DNA of 48,994 bases from a virus. Below, piece by piece: positions 22,154-30,852 of this stretch. The stretch's first letter is position 1. Each line of letters opens with the position of its first letter. Below the pieces are notes generated by a model. The model was given only the letters and a program-made list of their open reading frames with translations. It searched no databases and was not told where the DNA came from. Both the position numbers and the translations under genes were made by a program. Location: the IMG/VR virus record IMGVR_UViG_3300018080_000248, positions 1-48,994 of that record; one strand, 5' to 3'.

Positions 22154-25100
22154 CTAATTGCTTTTTGGCTCCGTCCACCAAAGGACCATTCTATCCCGCA
22201 ATTCAGCGGCATACTCTCTGGCAATCCGTAGTTTCTCGCGCTGCTCGTTCGTTAGATACTGGTACTCGAATTTCCATTCGTCTGCCTCATTGAGTCTAGC
22301 CGCGATCGGATCAACTCGCTGAAGGTAACCAGTAAACTTCCGGAGGCTCGTGAACCTGTGCCGCTCAACGAAAGCTCTTTTCCACTCCAGGAAGGCCGCC
22401 TTATTGTCATTGATTGCAGCCTCGCGGGCCGGCTTGTACTCGCTTATCGGATACGACCCCTTCTCTGGCGCCCCCTGCTGTTCCAGATAGCTATTGCGCA
22501 GATCGTAAATCTCACTCAGCGCAGTAACCCTCGGGTCTACAACGCCATGCAAATACCGCTGAAGATAATGCGGCCTCGCCCGATCGCCGGTTTCAGTAAG
22601 CGCCCCTTTGATCTGCTTATACTCCTCGGCCAGCCCGAGCGTATTTGCAGTGGCCTCCCCACGATCAATCGATCGCGGCTCGAACGGCGTCGGGAAGAGT
22701 GACTTCCCGGTAAGAACCTCGAAACTCGTTTTAGCTTCGGGACGAAGCAATCCGACGAACTTCTCAATTGGTGCCTTTAGTGATTCCTTCCCAATATCCT
22801 TCCAATCGATCTGGCCATTCTTGGCCTTTGGTAGCATGGCGATCGCCTCATTCACGCCAAACCACTCCAGCAAATCGCCGAGTGCCCCGACATTTCGGAA
22901 GACTTTAACTGTACCATCGGAGTTACGCCCCAAGAGGACGTGCGGGTTTGCCCGGTCATAAGGCGGCAGGTCTCGCTCGTCATCTTCACCGGTAACCGCA
23001 GGGATCAAGAGGTTATTCCACGCCCACAGCATACCGTACATCATGCCGATTCGGGCAACCGCAATCTTGGCTAGCACTGCTCCGGTAGCCGTTCGCCCCT
23101 TACCGGCGCGAAATGCATTTTCCAGAATACGCGGATACCGCTTCGCATTGATCTCGACGAATGACCAAAATGGAAACAAATGTTTCCGAAAGTAATCTCC
23201 CATTACTGTCATGTTGCCATAGTCGCCAAGCAAATTCCGCGATAAGTGCGCGGCAGCAGCTTCATCACCAAACCGTCGCTGGATTTCTTTGACAGCCACC
23301 GCACGAGATGCCCCAAAGTGATCCAGCCGCCCTTCTTTGACGAGCCTTAGGTAATGCTTAAATGCAGCGTGTCGCAGAATGTTCTCACGAAACTCAGTAC
23401 CAGTCTTCGCTACCCGCATGTAAGCAGTAACCGGATTTGCATTGTAGCGAGCCGCTCCCTTCTTGAACCGCTTGAACAATGGCATATCACCGAACTTCTG
23501 AACTTCCGTGCCCGCGAAGCCGGAATTTATCACGCCATAATCACGCGAGGCACGCAAATCATCTGTCAGTGATTCATTCGTAAAATGAAATTGCTTGAGT
23601 TCACGTAGCGCCGGCAGGATTTCAAGTAATGCTCTCGGCTCAGCAGCAAGCATTGGGTCCAAGTCGCCCGAAATGTTTCGTAGATTATATCCAATAATCC
23701 GCTTCGGATTCATTAAGGTCCACGCCTTCCAGGCATTTACCATGTCCGCATTGATCTGCGTTAACCAATGCGCCTTAGGGGCCTGAGCGTCATCCTCTAA
23801 TTGATCCACAATCTCCTTAGGAAAAGCAAGGATCTCTGAATTCTCGCCGCCATCCATAAGCTCAAGCTCACCGTCAGATAAATCTAGGTCCTCTGCAATG
23901 GCTTGCTTAAATTCCTCCATGACATGATCCTGGATAGAAACCGCAGTACCAAACAATGACTTCCGGCTTATGATCCTGTACCCCTCTTTTTCAGCCACCG
24001 CGCGAAGCGTGCTCTCCTTCTCCTTGGCTTGTTCGGTAAACTCCTTAGCTTTATTGTATTCCTCTACCAATTTGCCGGAATACTGCTTATTCGCCAAGGC
24101 AGTATGCGCATCGGCCATCCAAGCAATCTCCGGCTCCAAATAACTCGTGTTGTAATCAAACTCTTCTCCGAGACTCTCCGCTCCCTTCACTCGCTTTTTC
24201 TGGAACGTCTTCTTTTTAGATAAGGTCGTTCCGCCAAGGCTGCGACGATAGGCATTACGATACAACAATACTTGCTGGTGGACATAAGAATCCACATCCT
24301 CCAGCGCACTCTCGGACAATAACTCCTCAGATACGAGCCGCTCAGTAAGCCGGCCAACCATCTCCTGCCGGGCTTGAATCGCTTGCTTCACTTCAGGGGT
24401 AGCTTCCACTATCGCAGCGAGCCGTGATTCATACTGCTCTACTTCCTCTACTGACTCGAATCCCAACCGAAGTGGTTCCGCATCCTCCATATAGAGCGAC
24501 CGCAATTGATTTCTCGTGACAAGATAACGCTCAAACAATTCAAGTTGCGTCGGCCCAAGCTCTTGCGTAATACCCGCAGCCTGGCGCACGGCTTCATCTA
24601 AACCGGCATTCGGGGCATTGCGCCGTAACCGCCAAACTTCATTGGCCGTCACTAGTTCTTTAGGAAGATTGATCTGTACTCGCGTGGCAGCGTGCCATAA
24701 CGACTTAATCTTATCGGCTTGCCGCGCCCAAAAACCAGGGGTCTTCTGCGAGAGACCATGCGCCGCCTCGCGCCGTCGCTCGAATTCCAAATTAGGAGAC
24801 TTCATTACCTCCGTAGCTTCTTTGCCGACTAAGCCTGCTACTTGATCCTGGTACACCTTAACTTGCTTAGCACCGGACTCTTCAGCTAGGAAATCAGCGA
24901 CCTCTTGCCGTAAGCCGGCCTCCTCCGTTTCGCTCCCCGGGGGGGCAACCCTTTGCTCTGTCGCAGGAGTTTCGGAAGTCTTAGCCCAAACCTCAGCCAT
25001 TTCTTTGACGGCAGCGAGCCGATCTTTTCGTGTGACACCCCTCTCAGCCGGTAGTCCGAGCCGTTTCCATTCTTTCCTGGATGGCGCTTTATTCTCGCTT

Positions 25101-26242
25101 GCGAATTTCTGAATTTGCTCCCGTGCCTTGGCACTCTGAATTTGCCCGGCAATATGTAATCCACCGCCAAAAAGACTGATTGGCAACAGCGGCAAGGCAG
25201 CCTCTCGTGATCCAGCCAACGCCTCCTGGGGGACCTCAGCCAAGCTGCGCCCTTCGGTCTCACCCTCCAACGCAGCACCACTCAAACTCGCGATCGACTC
25301 TACAGCGGCCTGCGCAAACTCTTCGCCGACCTCGCCGAGATACTCGGCCCCGAACTGGCTGGCGGTCCCGATCGCCTTCTTACCGCCCTCGCTGGCCAGC
25401 TTTGCCGTTGCCTTGTCTGCAATCTTCTTGCCCGTTGCCGCTAATCCACCCTTACCGAACCCTGGTATCGGCACAGCGGTTTCGATCACTCCCGACACCC
25501 CGGCAGCCAGGGTAGCAATCGCCGTTGCGGAACGTGGCTCGACGCCCTCAGACACAAGTCGCTCGCGAATCGGGGCAAGCATCTGCGTACCGGCTTGCGT
25601 GGCTAGGCCAGCCTTTCCGGCGACGTTGTATGCCTGCGCCCCGAGTGCGATCTGCGGAGAGAGCTTTGCACTACCGCGAAGCGTTCTCCATGCGATATTG
25701 TCTTTGTTTTGGTTTTTGGGATCACCACTCTGGTAGGCCGCCTCAAGTAACTGCTGGAACTTCAACTCCCCTTGATCTTTGTCACCACCACCAATAACCC
25801 GGCCGAGCCCAGCGTAGCTCTCACCAATATCTATAGCGCCTTCCGAGATTGCTTGCGGTAGCTCATATAACTTTTCGCCGAACTTACGTACGAACCCCTT
25901 TTTTGCTGCGTCTTTCCGTTTTTTCCACCCAACAGCCTTAGAGGCATCCATTACTCGCTTTGCAAGCCACAAGCGATCTTCGCGGTTCGTAATCTCCTTT
26001 GCTGCTCTACGCGCAACCTCATGCCTGCGTGGACCGTGGGAATCAACGAGCTTCCACCCGTACTGCTCCATGAGCATCTTCCGCCTACGCTTCCGATTAT
26101 CCTCTTCATAGCCGGCGCGCTTACGATCCTCACTGAGCCGCTCACGAATACGCTCAGCATCGGATCGTTCCTTATCGGCCTCGGTAGACTCCTGGAGCCA
26201 CCGAAGCTCAGCTACATCAGAGAGTTTAAGGCTATCGCCCAT
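22154..26242 (-). CDS. Large internal virion protein (ejection protein, LPD type)
   Basis: The ATG with GAGGAG upstream gives 1362 residues. The N-terminus is a charged coiled coil (EADKERSDAERIRERLSEDR). The middle has a large hydrophobic, small-residue region. The last third has the pattern I know from large polyvalent proteins of short-tailed phages (NLLGDYGNMTVMGDYFRKHL, then FPFWSFVEINAKRYPRILE) and a probable membrane segment (RIGMMYGMLWAWNNLL). Such proteins are injected to extend the tail across the envelope. No transglycosylase motif is seen. It overlaps the preceding gene by 11 bases. Position after the fibre and nozzle genes fits a T7-like internal virion protein. Confidence 0.8.
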   Translation of the reverse strand: MGDSLKLSDVAELRWLQESTEADKERSDAERIRERLSEDRKRAGYEEDNRKRRRKMLMEQYGWKLVDSHGPRRHEVARRAAKEITNREDRLWLAKRVMDASKAVGWKKRKDAAKKGFVRKFGEKLYELPQAISEGAIDIGESYAGLGRVIGGGDKDQGELKFQQLLEAAYQSGDPKNQNKDNIAWRTLRGSAKLSPQIALGAQAYNVAGKAGLATQAGTQMLAPIRERLVSEGVEPRSATAIATLAAGVSGVIETAVPIPGFGKGGLAATGKKIADKATAKLASEGGKKAIGTASQFGAEYLGEVGEEFAQAAVESIASLSGAALEGETEGRSLAEVPQEALAGSREAALPLLPISLFGGGLHIAGQIQSAKAREQIQKFASENKAPSRKEWKRLGLPAERGVTRKDRLAAVKEMAEVWAKTSETPATEQRVAPPGSETEEAGLRQEVADFLAEESGAKQVKVYQDQVAGLVGKEATEVMKSPNLEFERRREAAHGLSQKTPGFWARQADKIKSLWHAATRVQINLPKELVTANEVWRLRRNAPNAGLDEAVRQAAGITQELGPTQLELFERYLVTRNQLRSLYMEDAEPLRLGFESVEEVEQYESRLAAIVEATPEVKQAIQARQEMVGRLTERLVSEELLSESALEDVDSYVHQQVLLYRNAYRRSLGGTTLSKKKTFQKKRVKGAESLGEEFDYNTSYLEPEIAWMADAHTALANKQYSGKLVEEYNKAKEFTEQAKEKESTLRAVAEKEGYRIISRKSLFGTAVSIQDHVMEEFKQAIAEDLDLSDGELELMDGGENSEILAFPKEIVDQLEDDAQAPKAHWLTQINADMVNAWKAWTLMNPKRIIGYNLRNISGDLDPMLAAEPRALLEILPALRELKQFHFTNESLTDDLRASRDYGVINSGFAGTEVQKFGDMPLFKRFKKGAARYNANPVTAYMRVAKTGTEFRENILRHAAFKHYLRLVKEGRLDHFGASRAVAVKEIQRRFGDEAAAAHLSRNLLGDYGNMTVMGDYFRKHLFPFWSFVEINAKRYPRILENAFRAGKGRTATGAVLAKIAVARIGMMYGMLWAWNNLLIPAVTGEDDERDLPPYDRANPHVLLGRNSDGTVKVFRNVGALGDLLEWFGVNEAIAMLPKAKNGQIDWKDIGKESLKAPIEKFVGLLRPEAKTSFEVLTGKSLFPTPFEPRSIDRGEATANTLGLAEEYKQIKGALTETGDRARPHYLQRYLHGVVDPRVTALSEIYDLRNSYLEQQGAPEKGSYPISEYKPAREAAINDNKAAFLEWKRAFVERHRFTSLRKFTGYLQRVDPIAARLNEADEWKFEYQYLTNEQREKLRIAREYAAELRDRMVLWWTEPKSN

Positions 26243-27422
26243 AATACTCCTCAACCACCTTGCGGATCTCGTTATACGCCGGCTTCAGTTCATCAGGGAT
26301 CTCGTCGTATGATTTGTATTGCTTCCGATATACGTCATACAGCGACAAAGCAGACCCTTGCTTTAACGGCATCTCTTTACGTTTCTGGGAGACGGGTATA
26401 CCCTGCGACTCTAAGGCCGACCACCACTGACTCTCTTCGCCGGTCGGTTCGACAGGCTGCTGCGGCTGCTCGGGTGACTGAGGGGGCAAGGGAAGCGGGC
26501 GATCTCCTTCGTACCCGTATTTCTCGTGTAATGCCTGCTGGACCTCAGCCCCTTGCTCCTCGGGGTTCACTTGCGACCCATCGCCATAACGAGCCTTAAT
26601 TCGCCTCTGGACTTCAGCAGCAGGCAGAAATACCTCCTTGCCGGTCAAGGGATCTTTAATAGTCGTCTTCCAGAGTTCATCCTCAAATCGTTGGCGAGCA
26701 TCCAGTTGTTTTACCATCAAATCATGCCGCGCCTCCATTTCAGCAGCTTCCGGCCCCTGATCCCATCGCTGAATAAGCTTCGACATTCCGGTTTCCGGGT
26801 CCGTTGTGAGAATCGAACCATCCTCGCCACGCCATACTTTCCCAGGCTCCTTACCCTCCTCGAATTGGAGTTTATTCGGATCGGCCGGGAATGCAGACGG
26901 CTCAATCTGAGCTTGCTGCATATCAATTTGACGAAGCGCAATTTCTTTTTCTTCCGGCGAAAACCGAGTGCTAGATTGGACTGCCCGCCGAGCATTATTA
27001 AGCCTGGCAATCTCCTGTCTTTGCCCAGCATCAAACTTGTACTCGAACTGATTCGCTGCAATCTTCGCCTGCTCCTGCATCTTGCTGATAGCGAGATCAT
27101 ACTCCTGCTCTTGCATTTGCTGACCGAGGCCAGCCTCTAAGGCAGTGCGCTTCATTGCGTCATCGGCCGATTGTTTCTCTAAATCGGCTCGCGCTTCAAT
27201 ATCCCGTATCTGCTTTTCACGCGCCGCCCTAAGCGCTGCCCCACGCGCCATCGCAGACGGTAATGATCCGCGTGGTCGATGCCCGCTCACCCTCGGCAAA
27301 CCTTGTGGATCTACTCTCGGCGCCTGAGGCGCCCTGGCTTGCATCGCACCGGCTAGAGCGGCGAGTCCAGTTAGCGCAGAAAGATCGCCGTCACCAGCAT
27401 CATGTCGTACCGTAATTGGCAT
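26232..27422 (-). CDS. Coiled-coil internal virion protein
   Basis: The 396-residue product has an N-terminal Gly/Ala/Pro region, then a long coiled coil (ALRAAREKQIRDIEARADLEKQ). A strand-rich middle (GKVWRGEDGSILTTDPETG) and a proline/glutamine linker (PPQSPEQPQQPVEPT) follow. No enzyme motif is visible. Its place just before the large internal protein suggests it is packaged with it and ejected together. A sharp role cannot be assigned. Confidence 0.7.
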   Translation of the reverse strand: MPITVRHDAGDGDLSALTGLAALAGAMQARAPQAPRVDPQGLPRVSGHRPRGSLPSAMARGAALRAAREKQIRDIEARADLEKQSADDAMKRTALEAGLGQQMQEQEYDLAISKMQEQAKIAANQFEYKFDAGQRQEIARLNNARRAVQSSTRFSPEEKEIALRQIDMQQAQIEPSAFPADPNKLQFEEGKEPGKVWRGEDGSILTTDPETGMSKLIQRWDQGPEAAEMEARHDLMVKQLDARQRFEDELWKTTIKDPLTGKEVFLPAAEVQRRIKARYGDGSQVNPEEQGAEVQQALHEKYGYEGDRPLPLPPQSPEQPQQPVEPTGEESQWWSALESQGIPVSQKRKEMPLKQGSALSLYDVYRKQYKSYDEIPDELKPAYNEIRKVVEEYYGR

Positions 27423-27428
27423 ATCACG

Positions 27429-28022
27429 TTATCCTAACCGAAGGTTACTGAGGGCATTCACAATCCCGCCTGCACCGGCACCGCCGCCCCCCTGGCCGAG
27501 CATTCCTGCTAATTTCAGAATAATATCCGACTGAGGATACTCGTCGGTTCGGCGCTCCATAATCCCGAGTTTGGTTTGCTGCATCTGATCGGCGGCCCGG
27601 TTAAGCGAAGCGTGCTTCTCGCGATTGATACCCATCTGCATTGTCGGGGCAATTGTTGTGTTAGCTAACCCGAGTCTCGCGAGACGCTGCATTACATCGG
27701 ACGACTGCTGGCCATAATCTCCGCGTATATCAGCCATACGCTGCCCGGTTGTTTGGTCGGCGATACCTAGCATCTGCTGGTAACGCTGCTCGTTAGCAGC
27801 CTTCGCCTCGCCGTATGCTTGGTTGTATTGGTCAATCATTCCAGACAACCCGGTAGCACCCTGCCTCGCGGCAGCGGCTTGCTGACCGTAGATTTTCTTC
27901 TGCCAATCCCATTGCTCCTGCGCGAGCCTTTGCTGCATCGCAGCGCCGGAATCGTAACCAACTTGCGACAACCCGAATGGACCCCGCGTAACCGAGACAC
28001 CAGGCCGACCCCTACCTACCAT
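27429..28022 (-). CDS. Glutamine-rich coiled-coil virion protein
   Basis: GGGAG precedes the start. The 197 residues are dominated by Gln/Ala helices (QQRLAQEQWDWQKKIYGQQ; QQAAAARQGATG) and end in a glycine stretch (GQGGGGAGAGG). Such small helical proteins precede the large internal proteins of many podoviruses and form part of the ejected core. Function assigned from composition and position only. Confidence 0.7.
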   Translation of the reverse strand: MVGRGRPGVSVTRGPFGLSQVGYDSGAAMQQRLAQEQWDWQKKIYGQQAAAARQGATGLSGMIDQYNQAYGEAKAANEQRYQQMLGIADQTTGQRMADIRGDYGQQSSDVMQRLARLGLANTTIAPTMQMGINREKHASLNRAADQMQQTKLGIMERRTDEYPQSDIILKLAGMLGQGGGGAGAGGIVNALSNLRLG

Positions 28023-28042
28023 TTTTTTCTCCCGTATTTTTG

Positions 28043-28993
28043 CTATGAATTGATTACTGTCACTTCACCCGTTCCGCCATCGATTGTCAGCCAATCTTCC
28101 CAGTCCCATGCACCAGACGGATGTATTGGCCATTCGGTGTTCTTTGTGTACTCGACTTCCTGCCCGCCGCTACCGTACATCACAAGTGTCATGTCGATTG
28201 TCATTATTGTATTCGCAACATACGACGAGCCCAACTTGATCGTGTACGTGTCATCAATAAAGGCATCACAGCCAATCTTAAACGTCTCTTTATTCCCGTA
28301 GGCAAGAGTTACCGTGAAGTCTCCATATTCAGATTCGTAATCCGTCCTACTGGCACCACCGGCATTAACCCACGCCGACCCGCGCTGTTCCGTCGAGTCG
28401 CCACCATCAATGCCGAATCTCGCTTGCCACCTGCAATTTGTGTAATTCGGGCCAGGGTCATCGCCGTCGGGATGCGGCGTATGAACGACCGTAAGCGATG
28501 CTATCCAGGTGTATACTACCACGACATCTATCTCGTGCGTCTGCGTAACCGTACTCTGGTTAAGCGGCTCGCTTGTTGCGGTCAGCACGATAGTATCACC
28601 AATATCACTGGCATCAATATCGAATATAATATCCGCAGTGCCGCCCCAGAAATCATCGCCAACGTCGCTGTACGAGTCAGAGAGTGAAGCAAAGAATTCA
28701 CTTCCTCCGCTGAACTTCATTTGTACTTCAGACGAATCACTCTTCCTTGTCGCCGTGTACGTTAATGACTCGCTTGGCTCCTGGGTTACATAGGTATCGT
28801 GATCTGCGAGCTTGAATTCAATTCCACTTGCCGTATCGTCAGGCATAATCTCCGTTGGCCCGGACGCAATGAACGACAACTCAGGTATGTACCCGGGTGG
28901 AAACGGCCCTGGGAACGGCCAATCTATATTCCACCCCGACGGCACATCCGGCGTTGTATCGGCGGCAGGTTTTGCAGTATACGCACCAGACAT
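28043..28993 (-). CDS. Beta-rich virion protein, probably surface exposed
   Basis: The 316-residue product starts with a proline/glycine head (SGWNIDWPFPGPFPPGYIP) and continues with repeated beta-strand segments (ESLTYTATRKSDSSEVQMKF; DTIVLTATSEPLNQSTVTQT) that resemble Ig-like folds of phage surface proteins. It has no ribosome-binding site of note and starts five bases after the fibre gene stop, so it is likely coupled. It may be a secondary tail or adhesin protein. Confidence 0.65.
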   Translation of the reverse strand: MSGAYTAKPAADTTPDVPSGWNIDWPFPGPFPPGYIPELSFIASGPTEIMPDDTASGIEFKLADHDTYVTQEPSESLTYTATRKSDSSEVQMKFSGGSEFFASLSDSYSDVGDDFWGGTADIIFDIDASDIGDTIVLTATSEPLNQSTVTQTHEIDVVVVYTWIASLTVVHTPHPDGDDPGPNYTNCRWQARFGIDGGDSTEQRGSAWVNAGGASRTDYESEYGDFTVTLAYGNKETFKIGCDAFIDDTYTIKLGSSYVANTIMTIDMTLVMYGSGGQEVEYTKNTEWPIHPSGAWDWEDWLTIDGGTGEVTVINS

Positions 28994-28998
28994 GATGT

Positions 28999-30852
28999 TT
29001 ACACAATCGAAGTGGTAATTCCGTTAGTTACCGTAACTGTCTTGCCGTCAGTTGTCGTGAAGGTCCCGCTTGCCCCAGCGGAACCAGCGACCGAATACGA
29101 TCCAGCATCAATCTCATCATCTGCCGTAGCGCCAATTAACACCTTCCCGGAACCAGCTTCGTCCGGGTCAATAACGAGGTTTGTGTCATCGTAGTAAATC
29201 GTTGCGTCCTTGCCGGTGCCGAAGATTGCCTTGTAATTATCGTCCACATGAATGTTGCCAGCAACCTGAAGCGCCTCATCTGGCGCAGCCACACCGATAC
29301 CAACGTCACCGGCTGAATAAATCACGCCTCCGTCGGTATGAATCGCGAACGCATTACTGGTACCGAGCCCGGCACCGATGATCTGGAGCCCGTATGTATT
29401 TCCGAATGAACCAGCCGAACTTTGGTCAACTAATTCAAGCTTGATTCCATATCCATTTGTGATATTACCGGCACCAGGGCGAATGAACATCCTGTAATTT
29501 GCGCCGTAAGCATTATCGAGATCCCCAGAGCCCTGATGCCGAAAGATTCCGTATGCTCCGTAGATCCCAGTAGCGGTATGATTGCCGGTCCATGAGCCGT
29601 TTGTATCGCACCGGTAATAAAATGCGTACATCGCCTTAGTGGTATTCCCAGCGCCAGACGGCCCAAACTGAAAGTCGGACCTAATGCCAACACCAACCTT
29701 GGTTAGGTCAGTCTCCGCTCGGTAAATATCACAGCCGGCATTCTCGGTTGTCGAGACACCACCGGTAACGCCGATTGCAAACCTAGCGCCAACCGGCATA
29801 GCCAAGCCGCCACTGCCGACTGCAAGCGGATTGATTACAAGATTCACACCGCTGTAATAAATCTCCGCATCATCAGCAGCACCAAAGAACAGCTTCGCAT
29901 TGTCGGCACGCAAATACCAATGGTCGCTACCGATGATACTATGCGCGCCAGTCGTCCAATCGGCAGACAGCGGCACGGTGCCATCGGCTTTCAGATAGCC
30001 ACCCAAAGCATGATCCCCCCAGCCATAAGCCGTATCCCAATTTGTTGCGTTCCACGATGCATCCCCCTTGATCGCGGTAATCGCCTCCGCGTCAGTATAC
30101 TTAGTATGATGCGCGTCAGAAATCGCAGCATGTGTCGCTATGCTGCCAGTGACTTCATACAGTCCCGCGTGATCTCCCCATCCGTAGGCGGTATCGTAAT
30201 TCGCATGATTATATGTAGATTCATGCGCAGCAACAGCGCCGGCGCTCTCATACAATCCAGCATGATCGCCCCAACTATAAGCTGTATCGTAGTTCACATG
30301 GTTATACGTAGACTCGTGATTATTACTCAACCAAGTTACCGCACGAGCATCGGTATGATACTGCGAGTGATCGTCATCACCTAAACCAGTCAATGAATGG
30401 TGATCTAACGTAATGCTTGTCGCCGTATGCGTATGCCCCGGATCGGCTCCGCTCGTGACGTTAACTCCAGCTATTGTTCCAGTTGTCGAAAGGTTTTCGT
30501 CACCAAAACTAATCGCACCTGTATCGCTAGTAATCGTGGCGGCATCAACTGTAATGTTATCGACAACTAACGACCCGCCCGTAATAGAGCCAGTTGTTGA
30601 AAGGTTTTCATCACCAAAGTTGATTGCACCCGTATCGCTCAAGATCGTAGCACCATCGATTGTGATATTATCAACAGTAAGCTTCGTAAGTGATGTTAGC
30701 TCCGTTCCCCACGCCGGCAATGACCCGACACCGGTAGCAACCAAGACTTGACCGACCGCACCCTGATCGATAATATCAGCCTGGTTATTCAATCGCGCGA
30801 ATGCACGGCGAACCTCCTCAGGGCTGTGCGTATTAGGAATTCTATGATCCAC
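28999..30852 (-). CDS. Tail fibre protein with repeated trimer-type motifs
   Basis: The start GTG overlaps the previous stop (TAGTG). The 617-residue product has a tandem N-terminal repeat (VDNITIDGATILSDTGAINF and VDNITVDAATITSDTGAISF). It then has repeats built on YDTAYxWGDHAGLYE, a spacer seen in trimeric fibres. A C-terminal beta region contains GVGIAAPDEALQVAGNI, the motif common before fibre tips or chaperone domains; no intramolecular chaperone follows. It should be a trimeric receptor-binding or attachment fibre. Confidence 0.85.
   Translation of the reverse strand: MDHRIPNTHSPEEVRRAFARLNNQADIIDQGAVGQVLVATGVGSLPAWGTELTSLTKLTVDNITIDGATILSDTGAINFGDENLSTTGSITGGSLVVDNITVDAATITSDTGAISFGDENLSTTGTIAGVNVTSGADPGHTHTATSITLDHHSLTGLGDDDHSQYHTDARAVTWLSNNHESTYNHVNYDTAYSWGDHAGLYESAGAVAAHESTYNHANYDTAYGWGDHAGLYEVTGSIATHAAISDAHHTKYTDAEAITAIKGDASWNATNWDTAYGWGDHALGGYLKADGTVPLSADWTTGAHSIIGSDHWYLRADNAKLFFGAADDAEIYYSGVNLVINPLAVGSGGLAMPVGARFAIGVTGGVSTTENAGCDIYRAETDLTKVGVGIRSDFQFGPSGAGNTTKAMYAFYYRCDTNGSWTGNHTATGIYGAYGIFRHQGSGDLDNAYGANYRMFIRPGAGNITNGYGIKLELVDQSSAGSFGNTYGLQIIGAGLGTSNAFAIHTDGGVIYSAGDVGIGVAAPDEALQVAGNIHVDDNYKAIFGTGKDATIYYDDTNLVIDPDEAGSGKVLIGATADDEIDAGSYSVAGSAGASGTFTTTDGKTVTVTNGITTSIV

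Noticed and set aside
28999-30852. Possible diversity-generating retroelement target in the tail fibre
   Set aside because: No reverse transcriptase gene and no template/variable repeat pair with adenine-biased differences was found; the repeats are structural fibre repeats.
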